Positions 46,076-54,810 of a stretch of DNA of 64,000 nucleotides are shown one piece after another; position 1 is the stretch's first letter; every line of letters begins with the position of its first letter. The DNA is taken from NCBI GenBank assembly GCA_964397625.1, contig CAYNJT010000011.1, positions 6,540 through 70,539 on the forward strand, in the 5' to 3' direction. The position numbers and the translations under genes were made by a program. Source of the DNA: Leptolinea sp964397625 (lineage in GTDB: Bacteria > Chloroflexota > Anaerolineae > Anaerolineales > Anaerolineaceae). The notes beneath the pieces are model-generated. The model did not search any database and was not told the origin of the DNA. It was given only the letters and a program-made list of their open reading frames with translations.

Positions 46076-47809
46076 ATGGAAAGCACTGAAATTGGCGTCC
46101 TTCCAGAACTCTCCATGTTTTTCAGTACAATGCATTCCCAGGCAGGGGATGGGCGGTCTGCTTTATTACCATGCCTGCATGCGGCACAGGACCTTTATGG
46201 CTTTATTACTGATGAGGTCATTTCTGAAATTGCCGCGAATCTATCTGTAAAGATAGAAGACATCAATGAAATCATAAATTTTTATCCTCTATTCCATAGA
46301 GAACCCGCGAGGAAAACAATACTCCATGTTTGTAATGATCCAATTTGTAAACTGGCGGGTGTGGAAACAGTCTTTAGAACCATCAGCCATCCTACGGGTG
46401 AAGCGAAGACTGTTGGAGGTGATACTCTTGAAAAAGCGCCATGCATTGGTTTATGTCCGCACACTCCCTCGGTATACATCGAAGCGAATCTGCTTCGAAT
46501 ACCCGTCAATAATGAAAGCCGCAGACAATCTGGAAAAACTTTGATCCATGCTCGTACAGAGATCCTTGGTGAGCCAAGAATTATCACTGCCCGCTGTGGT
46601 ATGGGAAAGTCATTTGGATTGATGGATTATTGGAGCCATGAAGGTTATTTAGCGCTGAAACGCGCCTTATCTATGACTGGAAATGAAATAATAGAGGAAG
46701 TTAAAATTACCGGCTTGACAGGCCGCGGTGGCGAGGCGCTCCTTACTGGTGTTAAATGTGAAAAAGTCGCCAATTCCAGTCAAAAGAAACGCTACATTGT
46801 CTGTAATGGAGCGGAAGCGGATCCCATGGTTTTTAAAGACAGGGTGTTACTTGAAGATGATCCGCATAGCATACTGGAAGGGATGATCATTGCCGCATAC
46901 GCCATTAAAGCTTCTCAGGCGTATATTTTCATCAACGGGGAATATAAACTTGCCTTTGACTCTGTATCCAAAGCCATTTTGGATGCCAGAGAAGCTGGAT
47001 TGTTGGGAAGAAACATAATGGGAACCGGTTTCAATTTTGATATAGAGATACGCCAGGGGGCTGGAAGATACATAAGTGGAGAAGAAACAGCTTTACTGGA
47101 AGCCATTGAAGGCAAATGCGCCTATCCAAGAAAGAAACCCCCATTTCCAACTTCCCGCGGATTATTTGAAATGCCAACTGTGATTAATAACGTCGAAACC
47201 TTCTGCAATATTCCTCCAATCATCCGGATGGGTCCTTCAGAATATCGAAAGATCGGGACGGAGACATCCAAAGGCACCTTGCTTGTCTGCCTGTTGGGTG
47301 ATGTCGCGAGACCAGGATTGGTGGAAATCCCGTTTGGAACTTCTTTCCGACAATTGATTTTTGAACTAGGCGGAGGAATGAAGGAAGGTCACACATGCCA
47401 GGCGGTTATGGTTGGCGGTGTAACAGGCAAATTTATTACGGATGAAGATATGGATATCCAGATTTCTCTTGAAAGTCTTAAGAAGAACGGTTTATCCCTT
47501 GGCCCAGCATCTGTGATCGTTTTGGATGATAGTCGGAATTTACGGGTCATCCTATCACATATTGGTAATTTTCTCGCTGGTGAATCATGCGGTCTCTGTC
47601 AATCATGTGTAGATGGAACAAACGCACAGAAGATCCTTTTGGAAAAGTTCAGGAAAACCAGTCTCACATCGGAAGATGTAAGGCAATATCGAGAAACGCT
47701 GTTCGCCATGCAAAAATCAGCTCAATGCAATCTTGGAAAAACCGCCTCCAACCTGGCTCGTTCTGCCTATAAAAAATGGCCGTCAAAATTTATTAATTTA
47801 GATGAGTAG
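46076..47809 (+). CDS. NuoE-NuoF fusion (NADH-binding diaphorase module)
   Basis: A 577-residue protein joining two complex I-type domains. Residues 1-130 are a NuoE-like thioredoxin-fold with a [2Fe-2S] motif C86-x4-C91 and C123-x3-C127. Residues about 170-577 are NuoF-like: FMN/NADH region, SLBB domain (GDVARPGLVEIPFGTSF) and a [4Fe-4S] site C505-x2-C508-x2-C511 with C551. The flavin loop, normally GRGGAGFPTG, reads G216RGGEALLTG, and the NADE-type loop reads NGAEADP, so cofactor use may differ. No nuoG, hydrogenase or formate dehydrogenase gene is near. GGAGGTG precedes the ATG; a strong terminator follows. Confidence 0.85.
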   Translation: MESTEIGVLPELSMFFSTMHSQAGDGRSALLPCLHAAQDLYGFITDEVISEIAANLSVKIEDINEIINFYPLFHREPARKTILHVCNDPICKLAGVETVFRTISHPTGEAKTVGGDTLEKAPCIGLCPHTPSVYIEANLLRIPVNNESRRQSGKTLIHARTEILGEPRIITARCGMGKSFGLMDYWSHEGYLALKRALSMTGNEIIEEVKITGLTGRGGEALLTGVKCEKVANSSQKKRYIVCNGAEADPMVFKDRVLLEDDPHSILEGMIIAAYAIKASQAYIFINGEYKLAFDSVSKAILDAREAGLLGRNIMGTGFNFDIEIRQGAGRYISGEETALLEAIEGKCAYPRKKPPFPTSRGLFEMPTVINNVETFCNIPPIIRMGPSEYRKIGTETSKGTLLVCLLGDVARPGLVEIPFGTSFRQLIFELGGGMKEGHTCQAVMVGGVTGKFITDEDMDIQISLESLKKNGLSLGPASVIVLDDSRNLRVILSHIGNFLAGESCGLCQSCVDGTNAQKILLEKFRKTSLTSEDVRQYRETLFAMQKSAQCNLGKTASNLARSAYKKWPSKFINLDE

Positions 47810-47852
47810 ACTTCTCTTTTGGTAAATTTATGACTGGTTAGTATTGTAAACA

Positions 47853-47900
47853 AGCGGATCAATAAAACCAATAATGGTTTTATTGATCCGCTCTTTTATT
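47853..47900 (+). terminator. Strong terminator after the NuoEF gene
   Basis: A perfect 18-base-pair hairpin (47853-47870 with 47875-47892, loop ATAA) followed by CTTTTATTT. The length without mismatch is notable. Genes on the other strand begin just beyond it. Confidence 0.88.
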
Positions 47901-47950
47901 TGTAGTTGCTTCTGGAACCAGATGATCTATCCTGGCTCCTTAAAACCGAA

Positions 47951-48139
47951 TTAGAAAGTGCCCTTTTCCAGTTTCTTCACCAGATCGAGGAATTCATTCC
48001 ATTCCTCGGTGAAAAAATGCAGGGTGACGTTGTTCAAATCCAGATGGTACGTGCTTTCTCCATCCGGTTCTTCCGCTTTCCAGGCCATATAATTTTCCGT
48101 CTCGCCCAGAGTTTTTACCATAGGTTCAGAATCTGCCAT
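47951..48139 (-). CDS. Small acidic protein, unknown function
   Basis: A 62-residue protein without membrane helices, rich in Glu, Asp and Leu, with a hydrophobic/aromatic C-terminal half (NNVTLHFFTEEWNEFLDLVKKL). It has a good AAAGGAGAG ribosome-binding site and lies 12 bases after the hypothetical anchored protein, in the same direction, so it is likely a real gene at the end of that operon. No family is recognised. Confidence 0.65.
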   Translation of the reverse strand: MADSEPMVKTLGETENYMAWKAEEPDGESTYHLDLNNVTLHFFTEEWNEFLDLVKKLEKGTF

Positions 48140-48151
48140 TTTTCTCTCCTT

Positions 48152-48535
48152 TTATTTCTTTAAAGGTTTCCAAATATCATCGCCTTCCAGGGAAAGCAGA
48201 TCAAATGATTTGGTATTGAAGTTGAATACACAATTATAATTCCCCCTCACAATAATACCGGAGGCATTGGGGGCATCGATGTTACCAGTCACCTGGTACC
48301 GGTCATTTCCCAATGAAGCTATCTTTTTACTTGAAAATTTGGCTTTTACCGCATTGCGCAAAGACGCTTTTACCACTTCTTCACACCGAACTTCGGCCTT
48401 GGTTTGATTATCCATCGATGAGCCGGCTTTAATAGTGTCTGGAACGTAATCCTGAAGAAGGATAACCGCGCCGACACCAAGAGCCAACACTACAATGATG
48501 ATTAAAATAAACACAATAGGGGAGTCTTTTTTCAT
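48152..48535 (-). CDS. Hypothetical anchored protein
   Basis: A 127-residue protein with one N-terminal membrane helix (residues about 6-28) and a soluble extracytoplasmic part carrying two cysteines (RCEEVVKAS and NYNCVFNF), which could form a disulfide. The beta-rich tail looks like a small secreted domain. Its ATG overlaps the stop of the AI-2E-type transporter gene by four bases (ATGA), so it is translated with it. Unknown function. Confidence 0.7.
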   Translation of the reverse strand: MKKDSPIVFILIIIVVLALGVGAVILLQDYVPDTIKAGSSMDNQTKAEVRCEEVVKASLRNAVKAKFSSKKIASLGNDRYQVTGNIDAPNASGIIVRGNYNCVFNFNTKSFDLLSLEGDDIWKPLKK

Positions 48536-49791
48536 TTTTCTTTCCTGGCAGAATTGGGAGCTGAAATCTCGCTATTCTGAGCGTCGGTACTACCTGTGGA
48601 TTTTGGTTGTAATTTTAACCAAACTCCACGCAAGAATGTTAGAAAATCATCTTCATGCTTTTTCCGGTTTCCAAGATCCATACCTTCCCAAGGATCACGA
48701 TCAAAAAATTTCCGCATAGTGTACTGAAAGACCAGTTGAAAAGTTGCCAGGACTGGCGCGGCCAGGATCATTCCAGTAATTCCCATAAGATTTGCGCCAA
48801 TCAACGCAGCAACCAGGATTGCCGCCGGATGAACTGCCAGCGCGTCTGCCATGACACGGGTAGACACGAAGTTATCAATGATAAGGTCGGCCAACCATGC
48901 TATTCCAACGATAAAAACGGCATATGCCAGTGGACTGAAACCAAATAAGGTATTTCCCTGAAAATGAGCAACCAGGCCATACGTGGTCCAGGCAATGAAC
49001 GGACCAATATATGGGAGGAATCTCGCCAATCCGGCAATTACTGCCAGTCCGAAGAAATAACGCATACCCAGGGCTGCAAAAAGGATGGAATACACACATA
49101 TAACAAACACAATGATCAGGAACTGTCCGCGTAAAAAGGCATTCCATACCCGCCCAAGCAAAATTCCCATTCGGCTAAAATCGTCTTCGTAACCGGGGAT
49201 ATCAAAATGGATGATCTTCCCTGGTTTGCCTTCTGTCTCAGCCAGAATAAAATAAGCCATCATCATCACAAAAAGAAGCCAACCAATAGTTGAAGCAGCC
49301 CCGGAGGCCAACGATCCTAGAAGTTCTCCCAGTTTGCCAAGTATTGGTTGGATGGATGAGGAAACTTGATTGCCAATGGCGGTAACATCCAACTGGTTTA
49401 ATTCAAAGTGAAATGGTCCGATCGTCAGTGGTGTGCTCAGGAAAGTATCAATAGTTTTTGGCAGGTTGATGATCGCGTTTTCAAGAAAGGCGATCAGGCT
49501 TTGTCCCTGGTCAATAATCGCCAGACCTCCCCATGTCAGCAGTCCAAGGATTGTGAGCAGCAATAATAAAAAGATAATCGTAACGGATAATCGCCAGCCT
49601 ATATGCAACCGACGAGACAGCCAACTTGTCGGCGCGTACATCAGATATGAGAGGATAAATGTGATTAGCAGCGGGGCAAGAAGCGATTGAAAACGGTTAA
49701 ATAGAAAACCAAATATGGCAAGGAGTGTCACCCCCACTATAAGTTTCGTGGTATTTGACCATTTTGGAGATGATATCTTTGTTGTTTCCAT
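48532..49791 (-). CDS. AI-2E family transporter (PerM/TqsA-like)
   Basis: A 419-residue membrane protein with about eight helices. N-terminal helices are followed by a large loop, then the conserved C-terminal part: FFGLAVIAGLARFLPYIGPFIAW and VHPAAILVAALIGANLMGITGMILAAPVLATF. Members export autoinducer-2 or other small molecules or work as ion antiporters; the substrate is not known. The C-terminal tail is hydrophilic. It follows the FHA gene by about 90 bases, with a hairpin between them. Confidence 0.88.
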   Translation of the reverse strand: METTKISSPKWSNTTKLIVGVTLLAIFGFLFNRFQSLLAPLLITFILSYLMYAPTSWLSRRLHIGWRLSVTIIFLLLLLTILGLLTWGGLAIIDQGQSLIAFLENAIINLPKTIDTFLSTPLTIGPFHFELNQLDVTAIGNQVSSSIQPILGKLGELLGSLASGAASTIGWLLFVMMMAYFILAETEGKPGKIIHFDIPGYEDDFSRMGILLGRVWNAFLRGQFLIIVFVICVYSILFAALGMRYFFGLAVIAGLARFLPYIGPFIAWTTYGLVAHFQGNTLFGFSPLAYAVFIVGIAWLADLIIDNFVSTRVMADALAVHPAAILVAALIGANLMGITGMILAAPVLATFQLVFQYTMRKFFDRDPWEGMDLGNRKKHEDDFLTFLRGVWLKLQPKSTGSTDAQNSEISAPNSARKEK

Positions 49792-49799
49792 TTTTAAAT

Positions 49800-49847
49800 T
49801 GCCCGAAAGAAATTGCCAGCCGGAGGCGAACCTGATTCTCCGGCTGG
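49800..49847 (-). terminator. Hairpin between the FHA and AI-2E-type genes
   Basis: CCAGCCGGAG (49816-49825) and CTCCGGCTGG (49838-49847) pair over ten bases. On the minus strand the sequence after it is CAATTTCTTT, a weak T-rich tail, so it may end FHA transcription only partly. Confidence 0.6.
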
Positions 49848-49884
49848 ATTCTTATGCGAACCATTTACACCAATGTATTCCTCA

Positions 49885-50523
49885 TTATGGGGTTGGGCAA
49901 CCCGGGAACAACGAAGGAGCAATGGTACAGTATAGGTTATTCTGGTCGATCATCCAGAAAGCAACGGCACACAGACAGATGAATAATGCGATGATGATTA
50001 ATATAATAATAAGAAGAGTATTTGATTTTTTCTTGCCGGGAGCGGCGCTCTGCGCATGTGAAGAATCAAACTCCTCACGAGATAGTGGCACTTCAGGTGA
50101 TATATAGGACTGGGGAGACGCTTTGGAAGCGGGGGGAACCGCGCTGGCAGGAGCCGGTTGCGCGTGCGCGGTCGACGGTCCACCAGAAATGGTTGAAACC
50201 ACGGTGGCATTTGGGTCGTTTCCAACCCGCTCATAGGAAACAATACTGGTTTCACCAAAAGTAATTTGCTCCCCAACTCTTAATAAATGGGGGCCTGATA
50301 ATCTGGCTCCATTGATAAATGTTCCGTTGGTTGATCCCAGGTCTTCCACCACATATTGATCGCCTTCTGAATACAAACGCGCGTGTCGCCGTGAGACCTT
50401 TTCATCGCTGATCACAAGGTCATTTGTGACGTCACGACCAACATGCATTTCAGATTTTTCCAGTGGAAGCACCTTGCCAGCGCCTACTCCAGAGCGGATC
50501 ACAAGCTGGTAGGTTGCGCTCAT
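49885..50523 (-). CDS. FHA domain protein with C-terminal membrane anchor
   Basis: A 212-residue protein. The N-terminal FHA domain (about 20-95) keeps its phosphothreonine-binding residues in HVGRDVTNDLVI, VSRRHARL and LGSTNGTFING. An Ala/Pro/Ser linker (about 105-155) and a single membrane helix (about 170-192) follow, with a short tail containing two Cys. It probably reads Ser/Thr kinase signals at the membrane. CAGGAGG precedes the ATG. No kinase gene is next to it. Confidence 0.9.
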   Translation of the reverse strand: MSATYQLVIRSGVGAGKVLPLEKSEMHVGRDVTNDLVISDEKVSRRHARLYSEGDQYVVEDLGSTNGTFINGARLSGPHLLRVGEQITFGETSIVSYERVGNDPNATVVSTISGGPSTAHAQPAPASAVPPASKASPQSYISPEVPLSREEFDSSHAQSAAPGKKKSNTLLIIILIIIALFICLCAVAFWMIDQNNLYCTIAPSLFPGCPTP

Positions 50524-50619
50524 ATTTTCCTCCTGACCTTTTAGATTGATTTTAGTTTACGCATTAATTTCTTGACTGTCAACTTTCGATATGCAAGAAA
50601 TAAACCATTTATTTAAAAC

Positions 50620-50651
50620 TTTAGAGGCGGGAAAGGCTTCCCGCCTCTAAA
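50620..50651 (-). terminator. Terminator of the liv operon
   Basis: A perfect 14-base-pair stem (50620-50633 with 50638-50651, loop AGGC), located about 50 bases after livF and followed on the minus strand by GTTTTAAAT. It could also stop transcription entering from the other side. Confidence 0.75.
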
Positions 50652-50701
50652 ACATTGCATCTTCTTCTCCAACTCAAGTATCAGGCAGGAAAAATACCTT
50701 T

Positions 50702-51409
50702 CTAAATACCAAGATAGGCTGATTTTACCTGCGGATTATTTTTCACATCCTCCGCTTTGCCTTCCAGCACAATCCGACCGGTTTCCAGTACATACGCGCG
50801 GGTGGAGATTGACAATGCCATCAACGCGTTTTGTTCGACCAGAAGGATGCTCGTTCCCTGTGAATTGATTTCTTTTATGATGTTGAAGATTTCTTCAACC
50901 AGGATCGGGCTCAAACCCATGGAAGGTTCATCAAGAAGGATCAACGACGGTTTGCTCATCATTCCTCGCGCGGTTGCCAGCATTTGCTGTTCGCCGCCGG
51001 ATAGCGTGCCGCCGAGTTGATTAAGGCGTTCTTTTAAGCGGGGAAAACTGACAAAGACTCGATCCATGGATTTTTGGATCTCATCCGGGTCTTTACGGGT
51101 ATAGGCTCCCATTTCCAGGTTTTCGCGCACAGTCAGTGGAGCGAAAATTTTACGTCCTTCCGGTACGTGGCTTATGCCCCGACGAACGATCTGTTCTGCC
51201 GGTGTGGTGGTGATATCTTCATCTTTGTAATGGATGGAGCCACTCCGCGGGCGAAGGATTCCGGAGATCGTACGCAGCGTGGTCGATTTTCCAGCGCCGT
51301 TGGCACCAATCAGAGAGACGATTTCTCCTTCTTCAATATGAAAGGAGATTCCCTGCAGGGCGTGAATGGCACCATAATAAACGTTTAGGTTTTTAACATC
51401 AAGCAACAT
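50702..51409 (-). CDS. livF: Branched-chain amino acid ABC transporter ATPase LivF
   Basis: A 235-residue ATPase of the LivF type. Walker A is GANGAGKST, the signature is TLSGGEQQMLA, Walker B is LILLDEPSMGLSPIL, and the switch is LLVEQNA. The C-terminal stretch GRIVLEGKAEDV is typical. ATG 51409 lies inside the end of livG (11-base overlap) with AAGGGAG as ribosome-binding site; the longer frame to 51439 is not needed. It is the last gene of the operon and is followed by the terminator. Confidence 0.95.
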   Translation of the reverse strand: MLLDVKNLNVYYGAIHALQGISFHIEEGEIVSLIGANGAGKSTTLRTISGILRPRSGSIHYKDEDITTTPAEQIVRRGISHVPEGRKIFAPLTVRENLEMGAYTRKDPDEIQKSMDRVFVSFPRLKERLNQLGGTLSGGEQQMLATARGMMSKPSLILLDEPSMGLSPILVEEIFNIIKEINSQGTSILLVEQNALMALSISTRAYVLETGRIVLEGKAEDVKNNPQVKSAYLGI

Positions 51410-52199
51410 TTGCGGCTCCCTTACCCAGGTATGCTTCAATTACCTTCGGGTTAGTTTGAATTTCACCCGGAGTACCGCGGGCGATCACTTCACCGAAATC
51501 AAGCACTGTGATCTTTTCGCAAATATCCATAACCAGTCTCATTTGATGTTCGATCAAAAGAATGGTCAGGTCGAATTTTTCACGGATGAAGTGTATCAAA
51601 TCCATCAATTCGGTGATCTCTTTTGGGTTCATACCGGCGGCGGGTTCATCAAGCAGAAGTAGATGCGGGCTACAGGCCAAAGCGCGGGCAATTTCCAACC
51701 GGCGCTGCTGGCCATACGGCAGGTTTTTCGAGATCTCTGATTCAAATTTATTCAGGTTAAAAATTGAAAGAAAGTCCTGGGCTCTCTCGGTGAGTTCCTT
51801 TTCTTTCTCACTAAAGTTAGCGTTGCGGAAGATCCCATCCGTCATGCTGTAACCTGAATGGAAATGGTAGGCTATACGCACATTGTCCAATACGGACAAA
51901 TTCGAGAAAAGACGGATATTCTGGAAGGTTCTTCCAATCCCCAGGCGGGTGATCTCATAGGGCGCAAGGCCGACGACAGATTCGCCTAGGAATTTAATCT
52001 CACCGCTGGTGGGAACATATAAGCCGGTGATCATATTGAAAGCGGTGGTTTTTCCGGCTCCATTCGGGCCAATTAAACCGACCAACTCACCTTTTTGAAT
52101 GGTCATTTCAAAATTATTTACAGCTCTTAAACCGCCAAACAGTTTTACAAGCTTGGTTACTTCCAATACAGGTGTGGAGGTGTTCACAGGTGTCATCAT
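51399..52199 (-). CDS. livG: Branched-chain amino acid ABC transporter ATPase LivG
   Basis: A 266-residue ATPase. Walker A is GPNGAGKTT, the signature region is LPYGQQRRLEIARAL, Walker B is LLLLDEPAAGMNPKE, with LLIEHQMRLV after it. The insertion and FQNIRLF segment are typical of LivG. Two ATGs (52199 and 52196) follow a GGAGGG site. It works with LivF as the ATPase pair that drives LivH and LivM. Confidence 0.95.
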   Translation of the reverse strand: MMTPVNTSTPVLEVTKLVKLFGGLRAVNNFEMTIQKGELVGLIGPNGAGKTTAFNMITGLYVPTSGEIKFLGESVVGLAPYEITRLGIGRTFQNIRLFSNLSVLDNVRIAYHFHSGYSMTDGIFRNANFSEKEKELTERAQDFLSIFNLNKFESEISKNLPYGQQRRLEIARALACSPHLLLLDEPAAGMNPKEITELMDLIHFIREKFDLTILLIEHQMRLVMDICEKITVLDFGEVIARGTPGEIQTNPKVIEAYLGKGAANVA

Positions 52200-52213
52200 T
52201 TATCCCTCCCCGA

Positions 52214-53578
52214 TCAACTTTCCACCGTCTTTGCTTTTGATTCAGCTTTATCTCGTGGTTTCACAAACGGAGCTTTCAAGAAACCCCATTCCACGTTTCC
52301 AAGCAAACCAGAAGGCTTGATAAGCATCAACAGCAACAAAACGATGGGATACAGAACAAACCGCCATGTGGGAGCGTCTGTCCCCATCTGGCTTAAGAGC
52401 ACGCGCAGCAGGCCTTCCAGGAAGAAAATCCACGCGAAAGACGCAGTGATTGTTCCTGTCATACTGCCCAGTCCGCCAAACACAACAATGATCAACGGGT
52501 TGAATCCGGTTATGAAATTAAACGTTCCAGGGCTTAAGAAGCCGATGTAATGGGCGTACACTCCGCCACCAATCCCGGCGAAGAAGCTGCCAATCACGAA
52601 GGCCAGTAATTTTGTATCCGCCAGATTGATACCCATGGCCTTGGAAGCCGTTTCATCCTCCCGCACGGCAAGAATGGTCCTGCCTGTTGAGGAGTGGATG
52701 ATGTTCCGCATGATGATGATTACCAGGATCATGAACAGGAACGCCCAGAACCAGGTGGTCAGTTTGGGAATGCCGATCATACCGCGTCCGCCCTTCATTT
52801 CAGGGAAAGGCAGAATGGTATCTGAATTGACCATCAGGGTATTGATAATGATGGTGAAACCCAGGGTGGCAATACCAAAGTAATCTGAACCCAGTGAAAG
52901 CACGGGCAAGCCGAACAGGAAGCTCACCTCGCCGGCAAAAATACCCGCAAAGATGACGGACAGGAAATACACCACCTGAAGCCAGGCGCCCTGTGCCAGC
53001 GGACCGGGTGCGTCCAGAGTACCCAATAATGGAGTGATTGCCGGATTCACCAGATCAGCGAACCAGATGGCAATCGCGGCCACAGCAACACTACCGATCA
53101 GGTAAAACGTGAAAGCGGAAAGCACCGGCACACCGCGATAGCGGCTAAGCCATTTCTGGATTCCCAATATCATCAGAATTCCAAGGATACAACCAATGCC
53201 CACAACAATCAGGCCGCGGCTGTCGCCATTAATCCAGCGGTAGGTAATATCCGCCGCTGTGTAGGCGCCAATACCGTAGAAGCCCCATTGCCCAAGGCTG
53301 AACTGGCCGTTGAAGCCATAGATTAAGTTCAGGCCGAGTGCCACCATTGTCATGGATGCCGCCTGGAAAATCAAACCCTGATCAAAGTTGTTGAGTAGGG
53401 TTTCCTCCCCCTCACCGAAAGTGATAGTGAGTGCAAGTTGGACAACGACGAACGCCGCAATGACACCGATCACCTTAACCCAGAGCTTTTTATGGCCCAA
53501 CACCCAGAGAAGGCCATATAGATAAGCCAGGATGGCGCCAATTTTTACAATTGATCCAAGTAGAAAACCGAGTTCCAT
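52214..53578 (-). CDS. livM: Branched-chain amino acid ABC permease LivM
   Basis: A 454-residue membrane permease, longer than the usual 300-400 residues owing to extra N-terminal helices and an insertion around 150-200. Conserved regions are LNLIYGFNGQFSLGQWGFYGIGAY, SDYFGIATLGF, GGRGMIGIP, VREDETASKAMGIN and GGLGSMTGTITA, which include the permease-ATPase contact. Its ATG is preceded by AGGAG. It lies between livH and livG. Confidence 0.93.
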   Translation of the reverse strand: MELGFLLGSIVKIGAILAYLYGLLWVLGHKKLWVKVIGVIAAFVVVQLALTITFGEGEETLLNNFDQGLIFQAASMTMVALGLNLIYGFNGQFSLGQWGFYGIGAYTAADITYRWINGDSRGLIVVGIGCILGILMILGIQKWLSRYRGVPVLSAFTFYLIGSVAVAAIAIWFADLVNPAITPLLGTLDAPGPLAQGAWLQVVYFLSVIFAGIFAGEVSFLFGLPVLSLGSDYFGIATLGFTIIINTLMVNSDTILPFPEMKGGRGMIGIPKLTTWFWAFLFMILVIIIMRNIIHSSTGRTILAVREDETASKAMGINLADTKLLAFVIGSFFAGIGGGVYAHYIGFLSPGTFNFITGFNPLIIVVFGGLGSMTGTITASFAWIFFLEGLLRVLLSQMGTDAPTWRFVLYPIVLLLLMLIKPSGLLGNVEWGFLKAPFVKPRDKAESKAKTVES

Positions 53579-53589
53579 TTGGCTATCTC

Positions 53590-54720
53590 CTAGGCTTTCT
53601 CAGCTTCAGGCTCGCCGAAGATACCGGTTGGCCGAACCAAAAGCACAATAATGAGGATGGCAAACGCGACAGCGTCACGCATGGGGGTGGAAATGAATCC
53701 CATGGTCATGGCTTCCGCCTGCCCCATAATCAACGCGCCAACAAACGCGCCGGGGATGCTGCCAATTCCCCCGAGCACTGCTGCCACAAAGGCTTTCAAA
53801 CCAGGCAGAACTCCCATCAATGTGTTGATGGATGAATACGCGATGGCGTAGAGCACACCACCCAACCCGGCAAAACCGGCGCCGATGGCAAATGTGAAGG
53901 AAATTACCTGGTCAACATTGATGCCCATCAGGCGGGCGGTCGGTTTATCAAACGATACAGCACGCATGGCAATACCCATCTTTGTCTTTCTTACCAGGAA
54001 TTGCAGGAAGATTTGAACCAGGATGGATGCCACCATGATGATGATCAAAATATTGGAGAAGGTTATGGCATTTTCAGGAGGTGGAGTGCCCTGAATAATC
54101 GAATGGATTCCGCTACCATCAATATACCAGGCGGCCACTTCGAAGGGGCGTTTATAGGGGATAAAGCGGGGGGAGAATACGAAATTCAGCGCCCCGAAGT
54201 ATTCCAGGAAAAAGGAAACACCAATTGCCGTAATGAGAGCGGCAATACGGGGAGCATTCCTCAAAGGTTTGTAAGCTACCCGTTCGATCGTTACGGCAAG
54301 TAATATGCAGACTACCATTGCAAATAAAATTACCGACATAGTGCCAATGACTACTACAAGTGTACTGTCCATGTCAGGCCATACAGCGGCCGGCCAGACA
54401 TGCAGGCTGAAACGTTCCACCAGGAAATAACTGGTGAAAGCGCCAACCATAAAAACATCACCATGAGCAAAGTTGATTAACTTTACGATGCCATAAACCA
54501 TGGTATAGCCAAGCGCGATTAACGCGTAAACAAAACCTAATTGCAGACCGCTAATTACAAATTGGGCAAAAATATGCGGGCCCTGAATAAGATTCTTACC
54601 CAGGATATAAATCAAAACAAGGGCGATGAGCCCGAGAAAGATTTGACCAACCCATTGCAATGGCGGCTGGTGCTTGTGTGTTACAGTTTGTACAGGTTGG
54701 GAAACAGTATCTGGTTGCAT
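53590..54720 (-). CDS. livH: Branched-chain amino acid ABC permease LivH
   Basis: A 376-residue membrane permease with about nine helices. Family blocks are ISGLQLGFVYALIALGYTMVYGIVKLINFAHGD, MRAVSFDKPTARLMGINVD and VLGGIGSIPGAFVGALIMG. The N-terminus carries a polar extension of about 25 residues. ATG 54720 has GGAGGT upstream; the frame to 54801 includes a hairpin and is not used. The gene starts 36 bases after that hairpin, which separates it from livK. Confidence 0.94.
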   Translation of the reverse strand: MQPDTVSQPVQTVTHKHQPPLQWVGQIFLGLIALVLIYILGKNLIQGPHIFAQFVISGLQLGFVYALIALGYTMVYGIVKLINFAHGDVFMVGAFTSYFLVERFSLHVWPAAVWPDMDSTLVVVIGTMSVILFAMVVCILLAVTIERVAYKPLRNAPRIAALITAIGVSFFLEYFGALNFVFSPRFIPYKRPFEVAAWYIDGSGIHSIIQGTPPPENAITFSNILIIIMVASILVQIFLQFLVRKTKMGIAMRAVSFDKPTARLMGINVDQVISFTFAIGAGFAGLGGVLYAIAYSSINTLMGVLPGLKAFVAAVLGGIGSIPGAFVGALIMGQAEAMTMGFISTPMRDAVAFAILIIVLLVRPTGIFGEPEAEKA

Positions 54721-54755
54721 CAGCCTGTTACCTCCATTAAGTTCAGTAGTATCGT

Positions 54756-54790
54756 AAATGGTGGGTGACCGAATTGGCCACCCACCATTT
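54756..54790 (-). promoter_or_regulatory. Stem-loop between livK and livH
   Basis: A perfect 12-base-pair stem (54756-54767 with 54779-54790, 11-base loop). On the minus strand it is followed by ACGATACTAC, not a T-run, so it is more likely to protect the 3' end of the livK message or partly attenuate transcription, giving more binding protein than permease. Confidence 0.65.
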
Positions 54791-54810
54791 TTGTGCGACA
54801 AAAATTCGAA

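Noticed and set aside
47853..47892. 18-base-pair palindrome after NuoEF as an attachment site or IS end
   Set aside because: It sits directly after a stop codon and is followed by a T-rich tail, as expected of a terminator; no recombinase gene is near.
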